A DNA stretch of 16,690 bases, from positions 1-16,690 of the forward strand of contig DASWXM010000013.1 in assembly GCA_036405515.1 (NCBI GenBank). The letters are read 5' to 3'. The position numbers were made by a program, and so were the translations under genes. The notes beneath the pieces were generated by a model, which did not search any database, was not told where the DNA came from, and was given only the letters and a program-made list of their open reading frames with translations. The stretch's first letter is position 1, and each line of letters begins with the position of its first letter. Source of the DNA: JASLCR01 sp036405515 (lineage in GTDB: Bacteria > Patescibacteriota > Saccharimonadia > Saccharimonadales > Saccharimonadaceae). Positions 8,441 to 14,541 of the stretch are shown here, in pieces.

Positions 8441-9262
8441 ATGTACGCATTTGGTCCGCTTCCAAAATATAAAAAATCTGGCCGTATCATTGGTACGCAC
8501 CAGAAGATTGATCGTGTCGCCAGGCGGCATATTGCTGCCTATGTTGACTCAGGGCTTTCTTTTCCAGAAATTGATGACATTTTGCACTTCGAGGGCTCTC
8601 GAGGTCCTGATGGAGTAAAGCTGAAAAGCCCCGGCAAAGATGAACCATCACACTTTATCGATCCAAAGAATCTTCACGATAACGATCAGCTGCTCGAAGC
8701 AATCCGGGCGCATAGCCGGAATCTTAGCGATGCGTTGCTGGCGCGCGACATGGTACGTGCAGCATTTGAGGCTGCCTGGATGGCACATGCGGTGGCCGAT
8801 GGTCTTACGCCTGCACATCATGATCCATTCGATGATCAGATCAGGCATCTCAAACACTCTGACGATCGAAAACATAAAGTTCGCAGCAAGATTGTTATGT
8901 CTGGGGCGGGGTCTCGTAAAAAATTTATACAGAATAATTGGAAATACTGGGGTGCCGGCGGTATCATGACAACTCACACTCTCTTTGAAGCAGGGGTTGC
9001 TACGGCAGCAAAGCCGTTGATGTTTAAAGACGCCAGACCTACTAACCAAGATATTGAGCAGCTTGCTGAAAGGGGGTTTATCTCTCTTTATAAGGATTTT
9101 ATTCATGATATTGACTCTCTCGATATGTATGGCCGATACAAGCAGAGTGGATGGACAAGGTCGTTAGCACGCGATACGACAAAAGAATTGATGCCGACGA
9201 TCGTCAAAGCGGTGACTCTTGCTTGGCTGGCATCATACAGGGACGCGAGGCAGAAAGAATGA
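8441..9262 (+). CDS. Zinc-dependent phospholipase C / S1-P1-nuclease fold protein without signal peptide
   Basis: Protein of 273 aa, probably all-helical. Its metal-ligand pattern resembles the trinuclear zinc site of zinc-dependent phospholipase C (alpha-toxin type). Seen: GTH (His20), RGPDG (Asp57), SHFIDP (His71), HxxxD (His116, Asp120), His126 six residues later in LTPAHH, and HTLFE (His179, Glu183). From memory, alpha-toxin uses H11, D56, H68 (in an HFWDP motif), H126, D130, H136, H148 and E152. The spacings 4, 6 and 4 agree exactly. The family's N-terminal Trp ligand, exposed by signal-peptide cleavage, is not evident, and no signal peptide or membrane helix precedes His20, so a cytoplasmic enzyme is inferred. 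Substrate is unknown: phospholipid, nucleic acid or another phosphodiester are all possible. The ATG is 5 nt after the recG stop with no Shine-Dalgarno. The stop overlaps the rsmD start. Confidence 0.65.
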   Translation: MYAFGPLPKYKKSGRIIGTHQKIDRVARRHIAAYVDSGLSFPEIDDILHFEGSRGPDGVKLKSPGKDEPSHFIDPKNLHDNDQLLEAIRAHSRNLSDALLARDMVRAAFEAAWMAHAVADGLTPAHHDPFDDQIRHLKHSDDRKHKVRSKIVMSGAGSRKKFIQNNWKYWGAGGIMTTHTLFEAGVATAAKPLMFKDARPTNQDIEQLAERGFISLYKDFIHDIDSLDMYGRYKQSGWTRSLARDTTKELMPTIVKAVTLAWLASYRDARQKE

Positions 9263-9801
9263 ACGTGCGTATCGTTGCCGGTAAGTATGGCGGACGCAAG
9301 ATTGATGCTCCTGACCGACGCAGTACCCACGCTATGAGTGAGCGAGCTCGAAACGCGATGTTTAACTCACTGGCAGGTATAGTTGAGGGTGCAAGAGTAC
9401 TCGATGCGTTTGCTGGATCGGGGGCAATTGGTATTGAGGCTCTGAGTCGTGGGGCTGAGAGTGTGGTATTTGTCGAAAAAGACCGCATAGCAGCAAAAAT
9501 TATTGCCAAAAACTTAGAAATGCTTGATATCGAGGATGAAACGCAGCTGATAAAAACAACAGTTAGCAACTGGATTTCGACATCAGAAAATGAGCGTTTT
9601 GATCTGATAATTGCCGATCCGCCATACCATGATCCACAGTTTTCCACAGTCCATAAGCTTTTTGGTCTTCTCAAACCAGGTGGAACCATGGTATTATCAC
9701 ATTCAGGAAAGGGTGAGGTGCCGTTTTCAAACAAAATTGTTGTGGTGGACAATCGTAGTTATGCTAATGCACACCTCACCTTCTTCCGCCGAGAAGAGTG
9801 A
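9259..9801 (+). CDS. rsmD: 16S rRNA (guanine-N2)-methyltransferase RsmD
   Basis: SAM-dependent methyltransferase of 180 aa that in E. coli makes m2G966 of 16S rRNA. Seen: the N-terminal RIVAGKYGGRKIDAP block, then a Ser-Glu-Arg-Ala-Arg stretch equivalent to the family's RPTxdRvRE, the SAM-binding VLDAFAGSGAIGIEALSRGA (47-66), the acidic residue ending motif II (VFVEKD), and the catalytic DPPY (120-123). The start is the ATG at 9259, overlapping the upstream stop as ATGA. A longer in-frame reading from 9151 exists but would run inside the upstream gene and add a tail the family lacks. GAGG about 8 nt upstream may act as ribosome binding site. It is the last gene of the operon. The stop codon overlaps the terminator stem. 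Confidence 0.93.
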   Translation: MNVRIVAGKYGGRKIDAPDRRSTHAMSERARNAMFNSLAGIVEGARVLDAFAGSGAIGIEALSRGAESVVFVEKDRIAAKIIAKNLEMLDIEDETQLIKTTVSNWISTSENERFDLIIADPPYHDPQFSTVHKLFGLLKPGGTMVLSHSGKGEVPFSNKIVVVDNRSYANAHLTFFRREE

Positions 9802-9819
9802 CCCGACAGGGTCTTTTTT
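9800..9819 (+). terminator. Intrinsic terminator overlapping the rsmD stop codon
   Basis: GACCC, loop GACA, GGGTC and then six T (9814-9819). The stem is short (5 bp) but GC-rich, and the first arm begins within the rsmD TGA. Confidence 0.7.
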
Positions 9820-9854
9820 ATTTCAGAGATATGTAAGGACGAGCCTTACTTATA

Positions 9855-9896
9855 CCAAAGAAAAACTACGACCTAATAGTCGTAGTTTTTCTTTGG
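9855..9896 (-). terminator. Terminator of tRNA-Leu(UAG), bidirectional hairpin
   Basis: A perfect 18-bp inverted repeat (9855-9872 with 9879-9896, arm CCAAAGAAAAACTACGAC) surrounds a 6-nt loop. On the minus strand it starts with the tRNA's own CCA end and finishes GTAGTTTTTCTTT, so it serves as terminator of the tRNA. It is nearly symmetrical and would also back up the rsmD terminator on the plus strand. Confidence 0.8.
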
Positions 9897-9978
9897 TGCG
9901 GATGAAAGGACTTGAACCTTCACGCCCGGAGGCACTAGCTCCTAAGGCTAGCGTGTCTACCAATTCCACCACATCCGC
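9894..9978 (-). tRNA. tRNA-Leu, anticodon UAG
   Basis: An 85-nt class II tRNA with encoded CCA. The minus strand begins GCGGATG and ends CATCCGC-A-CCA, giving a perfect 7-bp acceptor stem. The anticodon stem CTAGC/GCTAG closes the loop CTTAGGA, so the anticodon is TAG. The long variable arm (GCCTCCGGGCGT region) and GGTTCAA T-loop are as expected for tRNA-Leu. Its 5' end faces the oxidoreductase gene. Confidence 0.95.
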
Positions 9979-10001
9979 ACGGATTTGTGACAACATTGCC
10001 C

Positions 10002-10010
10002 ATTATAGCA
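10002..10010 (-). promoter_or_regulatory. Extended -10 promoter for tRNA-Leu(UAG)
   Basis: On the minus strand TGCTATAAT, a consensus extended -10. The predicted start is near 9995, 17 nt before the mature tRNA 5' end. Confidence 0.7.
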
Positions 10011-10037
10011 GAAACTAATGAGAATGCGAGATGCTTG

Positions 10038-10046
10038 TGCTATGAT
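10038..10046 (+). promoter_or_regulatory. Extended -10 promoter for the FAD oxidoreductase gene
   Basis: TGCTATGAT with no clear -35. The predicted start is near 10053 and the ATG is at 10069, with GAGGG as a modest ribosome binding site. It diverges from the tRNA promoter 28 bp to the left. Confidence 0.55.
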
Positions 10047-10068
10047 TATTAGTAAAGAGCGAGGGTAA

Positions 10069-11640
10069 ATGAATAAATTAGCACAATATTTGAATCAGCA
10101 TTTGCATGGCGAAGTCTTTACTGATAAAGATACGCTTCGTCACTTTTCTGTAGACAACGGTCCTTTGCGCCAAGAGCCGGAGATGGTAGTGTTTCCTTAT
10201 GAGACTAATGACATCCGCAAACTTCTGCGCTTTTCATGGCAGCTGGCAGAAAAAGGGCATAAACTCCCAATTACTGCCCGTGGTGCTGGACTGAACGCAA
10301 CAGGCGGAGCGACTTCAAGTGGCGTTATATTATCCCTGTCGTCGCATATGAATCAGATTTTTGAATATGATGCGAAGCAGCGGCTAGTTCGTCTGCAACC
10401 GGGTGTATCAACGGTTGGACTCAATAATGCCTTACGACTGCAGGGTACCGCTGTACCTATGATGGAAAGCGGTATGCAGACGGTCGGTGGCGTACTTTCG
10501 GATACAAATAGCGCGCACATAGTAGATGTGATTGAACAAGTCGAAATTGTGCTGGTTAACGGTGATGTTCTGCAGACAAAGCGCTTAAGTAAACGAGAGC
10601 TTAGCAAAATTAAGGGTCAACAAGGATTTATTGCTGATATATACCGTGAAGTCGATGGACTGATCGATGAAAACGCCGATCTTATCGCCGAGCTCGATAC
10701 GCGAGATGCAAGTGGTTACAATGCTCTAAATATGGTGAAGCAAAAGGACGGTTCACTTGATTTGACGCCGCTATTCGTCGGCTCTCAAGGGACGCTTGGT
10801 ATTATCTCGGAAGTAATCATCCGGACAGAATACGTCAGTGATGCGACATCTGTAGTGGTCGCGGCATTTAACGACGCGGCAAGCGCACGTGATGCGCTCG
10901 ACGGGCTCGGCGCTCTTCGGCTTGCAAAAGTTGAGTATTACGATGCAAGCTTGATTGAGCGTGCAAAAGAGCAGGGCAAGACATATGAGTTTATCGGCGA
11001 GACCGAAAAAACTCCAACAGTTATCGTAGGCTATATCGATGATCTAAACAGCCGAAATCAGGCTCGAAAGGTAAAGAAGCTCCGCAAGGTATTTGAAAAA
11101 GCTGGTGCGAGTGTTACTTCGACGAGTAACTTTGAGACTAGCGAATTCAGATCACTTGAAGGCATTATGGCGCTGGCTGGTCAAAGCAGTACGAAGGCTA
11201 CTCAGCCTGTAGTTGATAATGCCTATGTGCCACTCGAGCGCTCAGAGGACTTTATGAGCGGACTGTTTGAGCTGGAGAAAAAACTCAAACTTGAACTGCC
11301 AATCTATGGGCAACCTCTCGAAGGATTATGGACGGTGCGGCCGCTGCTTTCTCTTGAAACGGTAAGCGGAAAACAAACATTGCTGAAGTTTATCGAAGAA
11401 TACCGCCGGCTTGTTGAGCGCTGTGATGGCCATCTTGCGGGCGCATATGCTGAGGGCAGGGCGCAGACGGTCACGGTTGCCTCGAAGAGGGACGAAGATG
11501 ATAAAGTTGAGGCATTATTCACGAAGCTAAAACAGATTTTTGACCCGTATAATATACTGAATTCCGGTGCAAAACAGCCTTCTGAAGCACGCGAAATAGC
11601 AAAGCTTGTGCGTAGCGATTCATCTCCTCGTATTCCATAG
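10069..11640 (+). CDS. FAD-binding oxidoreductase (GlcD / D-lactate dehydrogenase-like)
   Basis: Flavoprotein of 523 aa in the PCMH/vanillyl-alcohol-oxidase superfamily, related to glycolate oxidase subunit GlcD and D-2-hydroxyacid dehydrogenases. The N-terminal FAD_binding_4 domain (about 35-215) shows ITARGAGLNATGGATSSGVIL (68-88), equivalent to the pyrophosphate-binding PRGgGTslsG loop, followed by LQPGVSTVGLNNAL and a GGVLSDTNSAH block. FVGSQGTLGIISEVIIRT (236-253) is the family GSEGTLG motif with Gln for Glu. The C-terminal cap ends in the typical IFDPYNILNSGAK. The usual metal-binding HxGDGNxH segment is not seen. The corresponding region near 411-428 reads IYGQPLEGLWTVRPLLSL, so substrate chemistry may differ. 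No iron-sulfur motif or signal peptide is present. Substrate and electron acceptor are unknown. It stands alone between two tRNA-Leu genes. Confidence 0.85.
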   Translation: MNKLAQYLNQHLHGEVFTDKDTLRHFSVDNGPLRQEPEMVVFPYETNDIRKLLRFSWQLAEKGHKLPITARGAGLNATGGATSSGVILSLSSHMNQIFEYDAKQRLVRLQPGVSTVGLNNALRLQGTAVPMMESGMQTVGGVLSDTNSAHIVDVIEQVEIVLVNGDVLQTKRLSKRELSKIKGQQGFIADIYREVDGLIDENADLIAELDTRDASGYNALNMVKQKDGSLDLTPLFVGSQGTLGIISEVIIRTEYVSDATSVVVAAFNDAASARDALDGLGALRLAKVEYYDASLIERAKEQGKTYEFIGETEKTPTVIVGYIDDLNSRNQARKVKKLRKVFEKAGASVTSTSNFETSEFRSLEGIMALAGQSSTKATQPVVDNAYVPLERSEDFMSGLFELEKKLKLELPIYGQPLEGLWTVRPLLSLETVSGKQTLLKFIEEYRRLVERCDGHLAGAYAEGRAQTVTVASKRDEDDKVEALFTKLKQIFDPYNILNSGAKQPSEAREIAKLVRSDSSPRIP

Positions 11641-11650
11641 TCATTTCGCG

Positions 11651-11656
11651 TATAAT
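11651..11656 (+). promoter_or_regulatory. -10 element for tRNA-Leu(CAG)
   Basis: TATAAT, 11 nt before the mature tRNA 5' end and just after the oxidoreductase stop. No clear -35 or TGn extension. Predicted start near 11663. Confidence 0.55.
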
Positions 11657-11666
11657 AAGAATCTAT

Positions 11667-11753
11667 GCGGATGTGGCGGAATTGGTAGACGCGCTAGCTT
11701 CAGGTGCTAGTGTTAGCAATAACGTGGAGGTTCAAGTCCTCTCATCCGCACCA
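11667..11753 (+). tRNA. tRNA-Leu, anticodon CAG
   Basis: An 87-nt class II tRNA with encoded CCA. The acceptor stem is GCGGATG/CATCCGC. The anticodon stem CTAGC/GCTAG closes loop TTCAGGT, so the anticodon is CAG. The long variable arm spans the GTTAGCAATAAC region, followed by GGTTCAA. The first 32 nt differ from the UAG gene at only two positions, so the two are recent or homogenised paralogs. Confidence 0.95.
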
Positions 11754-11784
11754 AAGTAAGCCTGGTTAGCCCGGGTTTACTTTT
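11753..11784 (+). terminator. Terminator after tRNA-Leu(CAG)
   Basis: AGTAAGCCTGG (11755-11765) pairs with CCGGGTTTACT (11771-11781), 11 bp including two G-U pairs, with a 5-nt loop and TTTTATATAT tail. The stem starts directly after the CCA end. Confidence 0.75.
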
Positions 11785-11810
11785 ATATATAGTACTGTGT
11801 CTAGATAAGG

Positions 11811-11816
11811 TAAAAT
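11811..11816 (+). promoter_or_regulatory. Candidate -10 placing transcription start at the methyltransferase ATG
   Basis: TAAAAT lies 8 nt before the ATG at 11825, which predicts a start near 11823 and so an almost leaderless mRNA. There is no TGn extension and no good -35, so this is weaker than the other promoters. AAGG at 11807-11810 is 14 nt from the ATG, too far for an ordinary ribosome binding site. Confidence 0.4.
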
Positions 11817-11824
11817 GACGACCG

Positions 11825-12355
11825 ATGGAAGATCTACGTAATGTTACGGATGAGTTTAAAGGTATGCGGCACGGCGATATTGTCCAGGCTCTTGATGATC
11901 GTGGCGTGGAGCTTGAGATTGCTATAGAGAATCTAGAACGAGATTTTAATATGGGAACGATCGTGCGTAGCGCTAATGCCTTTGGTGTACGGCATGTGCA
12001 TGTGATCGGGCGCCGGCAGTGGAATAAGCGTGGCGCAATGGCGACAGATAAGTATCTGCATGTTCACTATCATCAGTCGGTGGAAGGATTCGCGAAAGAG
12101 GCAGTAGATCGTAAGCGTACGATCATCGCGGTAGATAATGTGCCGGGTTCGGTCGAGCTTGCCAAGAATACTCTCCCGAAGAACGCAGTGCTGGTATTCG
12201 GCGCGGAAGGTTCGGGGCTCTCGGCTGACTTGCTGGCTCATGCTGACCGTGTGGTGGCAATTGAACAGATCGGTAGTACACGCTCCATCAATGTCGGTGT
12301 TGCTGCCGGGATTGTAATGTATGAATGGCTAAGGATATATAGCTTGCAAGAGTAA
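11825..12355 (+). CDS. TrmH/SpoU-family RNA 2'-O-methyltransferase
   Basis: SPOUT (alpha/beta-knot) methyltransferase of 176 aa, using SAM to 2'-O-methylate tRNA or rRNA as a dimer. The three family motifs are clear: motif 1 with Asn42 and Arg48 in NMGTIVRSANAFGV, motif 2 VFGAEGSGLS (124-133), and motif 3 STRSINVGVAAGIVMYE (151-167). Motifs 2 and 3 form the SAM-binding knot. It is little more than the catalytic domain, without the N-terminal substrate-binding domain found in RlmB-type members, which favours a TrmH- or TrmL-like role. The exact modified nucleotide cannot be read from the sequence. No Shine-Dalgarno is close to the ATG. The 3' end contains the likely -35 (TTGCAA) of the next gene. 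Confidence 0.88.
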   Translation: MEDLRNVTDEFKGMRHGDIVQALDDRGVELEIAIENLERDFNMGTIVRSANAFGVRHVHVIGRRQWNKRGAMATDKYLHVHYHQSVEGFAKEAVDRKRTIIAVDNVPGSVELAKNTLPKNAVLVFGAEGSGLSADLLAHADRVVAIEQIGSTRSINVGVAAGIVMYEWLRIYSLQE

Positions 12356-12372
12356 GCTCGGGGTGGCATAAT
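12344..12372 (+). promoter_or_regulatory. Promoter giving a leaderless start for the 211-aa gene
   Basis: TTGCAA (12344-12349), 17-nt spacer, CATAAT (12367-12372) preceded by TGG at 12364-12366. The expected transcription start seven nt downstream is 12379, the A of the next gene's ATG. No Shine-Dalgarno is present. Confidence 0.6.
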
Positions 12373-12378
12373 AAAAGT

Positions 12379-13014
12379 ATGTCGGAAGTGTATGACTTTA
12401 ACGCAGAAATACATGACATTACTGTCAAAAGGGAAATAGGGTATTTCTCTTTCAGGGCTAGTGATATATTCAGAGATGCGGTCTACGGACTCTTGAGGTC
12501 TGAAGTACGTGAAAAAATGGGCTCACAGGCCCTTTTTTTGTATTCGGACTATCGTCATCCGGTAATTCGTAGAAACGGAACACTTCGCGGTGAGGACGGT
12601 CAGATGGAGTCTGCTGTACGCAGAATGCTTGAAATGAATGGAAATATGCCACTTCCTTTAGCACGAGCGCTTCGGGCGGACTTCTTGCCGAAGACAGAAG
12701 AGTTTGCGCTGCGTACAGGTGTATTAGCGGGTCCAAGATTAGTAGACTTCATGCAAGATCACAGGGAGATTCCACCTAAATTCAGACAAGGACTGTCCCT
12801 GCCTGTTCATCTGAAGTTTCCAATTCAAGATGTAAAACCCCAGGAAGAACGTGTGGATGAAGTTTTAAGGCTGCGGCAATTGGTCTACGGTGATGATGTA
12901 CACAAAGTTTCGAGCCTCAATCGTAAAGCTGAAGGCCATGGCATGAACGTGTACGACATGAAGATGAGGTTCAGCGAGATTCGCTATCACCATGATGATA
13001 TCGGACAGGTCTGA
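12379..13014 (+). CDS. Conserved-looking hypothetical protein, 211 aa
   Basis: I do not recognise this protein. It is soluble-looking, with no signal peptide or membrane helix. It is rich in charged residues (Arg, Glu, Asp), with a mixed start (SEVYDFNAEIHDITVKREIGYFSF) and a stretch resembling an amphipathic helix around SAVRRMLEMNGNMPLPLARALRADF (about 78-102). Two His/Asp/Met-rich patches occur near the C-terminus (NRKAEGHGMNVYDMKMRF and EIRYHHDDIG). There are no cysteines and no recognisable catalytic motif. Codon use resembles its neighbours, and a promoter with spacing for leaderless translation fits the ATG, so I consider it a real gene. Its stop TGA overlaps the promoter of the hisS leader, so the two are packed back to back. 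A terminator-like hairpin lies inside its coding region at 12512-12539. Confidence 0.75.
   Translation: MSEVYDFNAEIHDITVKREIGYFSFRASDIFRDAVYGLLRSEVREKMGSQALFLYSDYRHPVIRRNGTLRGEDGQMESAVRRMLEMNGNMPLPLARALRADFLPKTEEFALRTGVLAGPRLVDFMQDHREIPPKFRQGLSLPVHLKFPIQDVKPQEERVDEVLRLRQLVYGDDVHKVSSLNRKAEGHGMNVYDMKMRFSEIRYHHDDIGQV
12512..12539 (+). other. Intragenic terminator-like hairpin
   Basis: Six A, T, then GGGC, loop TCACAG, GCCC and seven T. The 4-bp GC stem can extend, past one T-T mismatch, through six A-U pairs. It is placed about 135 nt into the 211-aa gene, so it could cause premature termination when the mRNA is untranslated. Confidence 0.4.
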
Positions 13015-13020
13015 TATACT
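13012..13020 (+). promoter_or_regulatory. Extended -10 promoter for the hisS leader
   Basis: TGATATACT, an extended -10 whose TGA is also the stop codon of the upstream gene. No good -35. The expected start is 13027, exactly the A of the leader peptide ATG. Confidence 0.65.
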
Positions 13021-13026
13021 TAAAAC

Positions 13027-13077
13027 ATGATCTGTCAAATTTACCATCTGCATCTGTCGCCGGAGCGAGTCGGGTAG
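13027..13077 (+). CDS. Putative hisS leader peptide MICQIYHLHLSPERVG
   Basis: A 16-codon reading frame, ATG to TAG, inside the 140-nt hisS leader. It has two His codons (CAT at 13045 and 13051) separated by one Leu codon. The ATG lies where transcription is predicted to begin, so translation would be leaderless, and there is no Shine-Dalgarno. The codons directly after the second His (from 13059) form one arm of an RNA pairing with 13110-13119. By analogy with amino-acid leader peptides, ribosome stalling at His codons when charged tRNA-His is scarce would block that arm. Function is inferred, since two His in 16 codons is suggestive but not extreme. Confidence 0.5.
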   Translation: MICQIYHLHLSPERVG

Positions 13078-13122
13078 TCTTGTTTTTTGCTAAAAATAAC
13101 TGCCGGACATCGCTCCGGCAGT
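13059..13122 (+). promoter_or_regulatory. Mutually exclusive RNA hairpins in the hisS leader (attenuator-like)
   Basis: Segment A, GCCGGAGCGA (13059-13068), is perfectly complementary to TCGCTCCGGC (13110-13119). Segment B, ACTGCCGGA (13099-13107), pairs perfectly with TCCGGCAGT (13114-13122) around a 6-nt loop. Both use 13114-13119, so they exclude each other. A and B share GCCGGA. The only T-run (six T at 13083-13088) lies between A and B without a strong stem before it, and the T-poor tail after the B hairpin is not a good terminator. The control step may therefore be translational, pausing or RNA decay rather than classical termination. Confidence 0.55.
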
Positions 13123-13166
13123 CTTAGTTGAGAATATGATTATGCTTGCAAAACAAGGAGAATAAT

Positions 13167-14522
13167 GTGAAAATGACAGAAATGAGTGTACTATCAAATC
13201 AACCCTACAAAGGTACGCGTGACTGGTACCCAGAAGAGAAGCGTGTACAAAATTATATCTTTGATATTTGGAAAAAAACAGCTGAAAAATACGGCTATCA
13301 AGAATACGGAGCTCCGTTACTAGAACCTCTGGAGGTCTATGCTGCAAAGAGTGGACAAGAGCTTGCAAATGAACAGACATATGCATTTACTGATCGTGGC
13401 GACCGTACGGTAGCGATTCGTCCGGAGATGACGCCGACAATCTCGCGCATGGTGGCCGCTCGCAGGCAAGAACTTGCGTACCCAGCCAGACTCTTTAGTG
13501 TGGCAAACTTTATGCGTTATGAGCGCCCTCAGAAAGGCCGAGAGCGTGAATTTTGGCAACTTAATGTTGATATTTTTGGCGCCGATACAGTCTATGCTGA
13601 CGCCGAGATTATCACCTTTGGTGCTGATCTTCTTAAGACCTTCGGCGCACGTGAAGAAATGTTTACGATACGCGTCAATGACCGTCGGGTGATTAATGGC
13701 ATGATGCACGACTATCTTGGGCTTGATGAGGTCCAGGCACAATTAATGATCAAGCTTTTTGATAGGAAGAATAAGATCTCAGCCGAAGAGTTTCGCGATC
13801 AGGCTATTGAGATTTTTGGCGAAGAGCAAGCGCCTGCGGGCCTGAAGAAGATTGCCGCACTTCTAAATGCAAAGGCAGTGGAAGATCTCCCTTCGGCATT
13901 ACAAGAACTTGGTGCAATGAAAGAAGTCGGTCGACTGTTCGAGCTGATCGAGGATGCGGGCATTAAAAATGCGCTCTTTGATGTGACGCTGATGCGCGGA
14001 CTTGATTACTATACTGGCACCGTATTTGAATTTTTTGACAATGATCCGGAAAACAATCGTTCATTATTTGGAGGTGGTCGTTACGACGGGCTCGTGGGAC
14101 TATTTGGTGCAGAGCCAATTAGTGCTGTGGGTATGGCACCCGGTCTTACAACAACAGAGATTTTCCTTAGGGCGCACAACCTACTTCCTGAATTTTCCTC
14201 GACGACTGAGCTCTATATGATTGTGCTCGGAGAAGAATCACTTGATAGTGCGATTTCTCTTGCAAGAAAATGGCGTGCTGAAGGCTTGGCAGTAGAAGTT
14301 GATATTACTAACCGCAAGATTGATAAGCAGATCAAGACGGCCGTGAAAAAGCATGTACCATTCATGCTCTTTATTGGAGAGAGCGAGCTAAAGAGCGATA
14401 CGTTTACTCTCAAGAATATTGCCTCATCCGAAGAACAGCAACTGAGTTTTGAACGAGTAGTGAGTGTAGTCAAAGATCAACGCAGACAGCCGCGCGATGA
14501 TCTTGACGAGATCTTTGAGTAG
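13167..14522 (+). CDS. hisS: Histidyl-tRNA synthetase
   Basis: Class II aminoacyl-tRNA synthetase, 451 aa from the GTG at 13167, charging tRNA-His. The catalytic core shows KGTRDWYPEEKR (motif 1 side), IRPEMTPTISRM (85-95), motif 2 RYERPQKGREREFWQLN (117-133), the His-specific RGLDYYTG (277-284), and motif 3-like FGGGRYDGL (301-309). The C-terminal anticodon-binding domain runs from about 350 (ELYMIVLGEES onward) and ends in a charged tail. REFWQ replaces the common bacterial RQFHQ in motif 2. The start follows AAGGAG (13155-13160) by 6 nt. An upstream in-frame TTG (13146) would place the ribosome binding site inside the gene, and the ATG at 13173 is two codons in. It has a private promoter and a leader with a His-containing peptide. 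Confidence 0.95.
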   Translation: MKMTEMSVLSNQPYKGTRDWYPEEKRVQNYIFDIWKKTAEKYGYQEYGAPLLEPLEVYAAKSGQELANEQTYAFTDRGDRTVAIRPEMTPTISRMVAARRQELAYPARLFSVANFMRYERPQKGREREFWQLNVDIFGADTVYADAEIITFGADLLKTFGAREEMFTIRVNDRRVINGMMHDYLGLDEVQAQLMIKLFDRKNKISAEEFRDQAIEIFGEEQAPAGLKKIAALLNAKAVEDLPSALQELGAMKEVGRLFELIEDAGIKNALFDVTLMRGLDYYTGTVFEFFDNDPENNRSLFGGGRYDGLVGLFGAEPISAVGMAPGLTTTEIFLRAHNLLPEFSSTTELYMIVLGEESLDSAISLARKWRAEGLAVEVDITNRKIDKQIKTAVKKHVPFMLFIGESELKSDTFTLKNIASSEEQQLSFERVVSVVKDQRRQPRDDLDEIFE

Positions 14523-14541
14523 TTCGTTGGGCTTTTAGTTT

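Noticed and set aside
8648..9106. Minus-strand 152-aa reading frame opposite the phospholipase-like gene
   Set aside because: It is a shadow of the plus-strand gene, with no recognisable product or promoter.
9151..9258. N-terminal extension of RsmD from 9151
   Set aside because: It lies entirely inside the upstream gene and lacks family similarity. The ATGA overlap at 9259 gives the normal RsmD start.
9611..10018. Plus-strand 135-aa reading frame across the terminator and tRNA
   Set aside because: It overlaps rsmD in another frame, two terminators and a tRNA, so it is a chance open frame.
13083..13088. Six-T run in the hisS leader as a terminator
   Set aside because: No stable stem ends directly before it. 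Only a 3-bp CCG/CGG pairing was found.
13090..13123. Minus-strand terminator (hairpin followed by TTATTTTTAG)
   Set aside because: No minus-strand gene lies upstream of it. The hairpin is better explained as part of the hisS leader.
13146..13166. TTG start of hisS
   Set aside because: The AAGGAG ribosome binding site would lie within the coding sequence. The GTG at 13167 has correct spacing.
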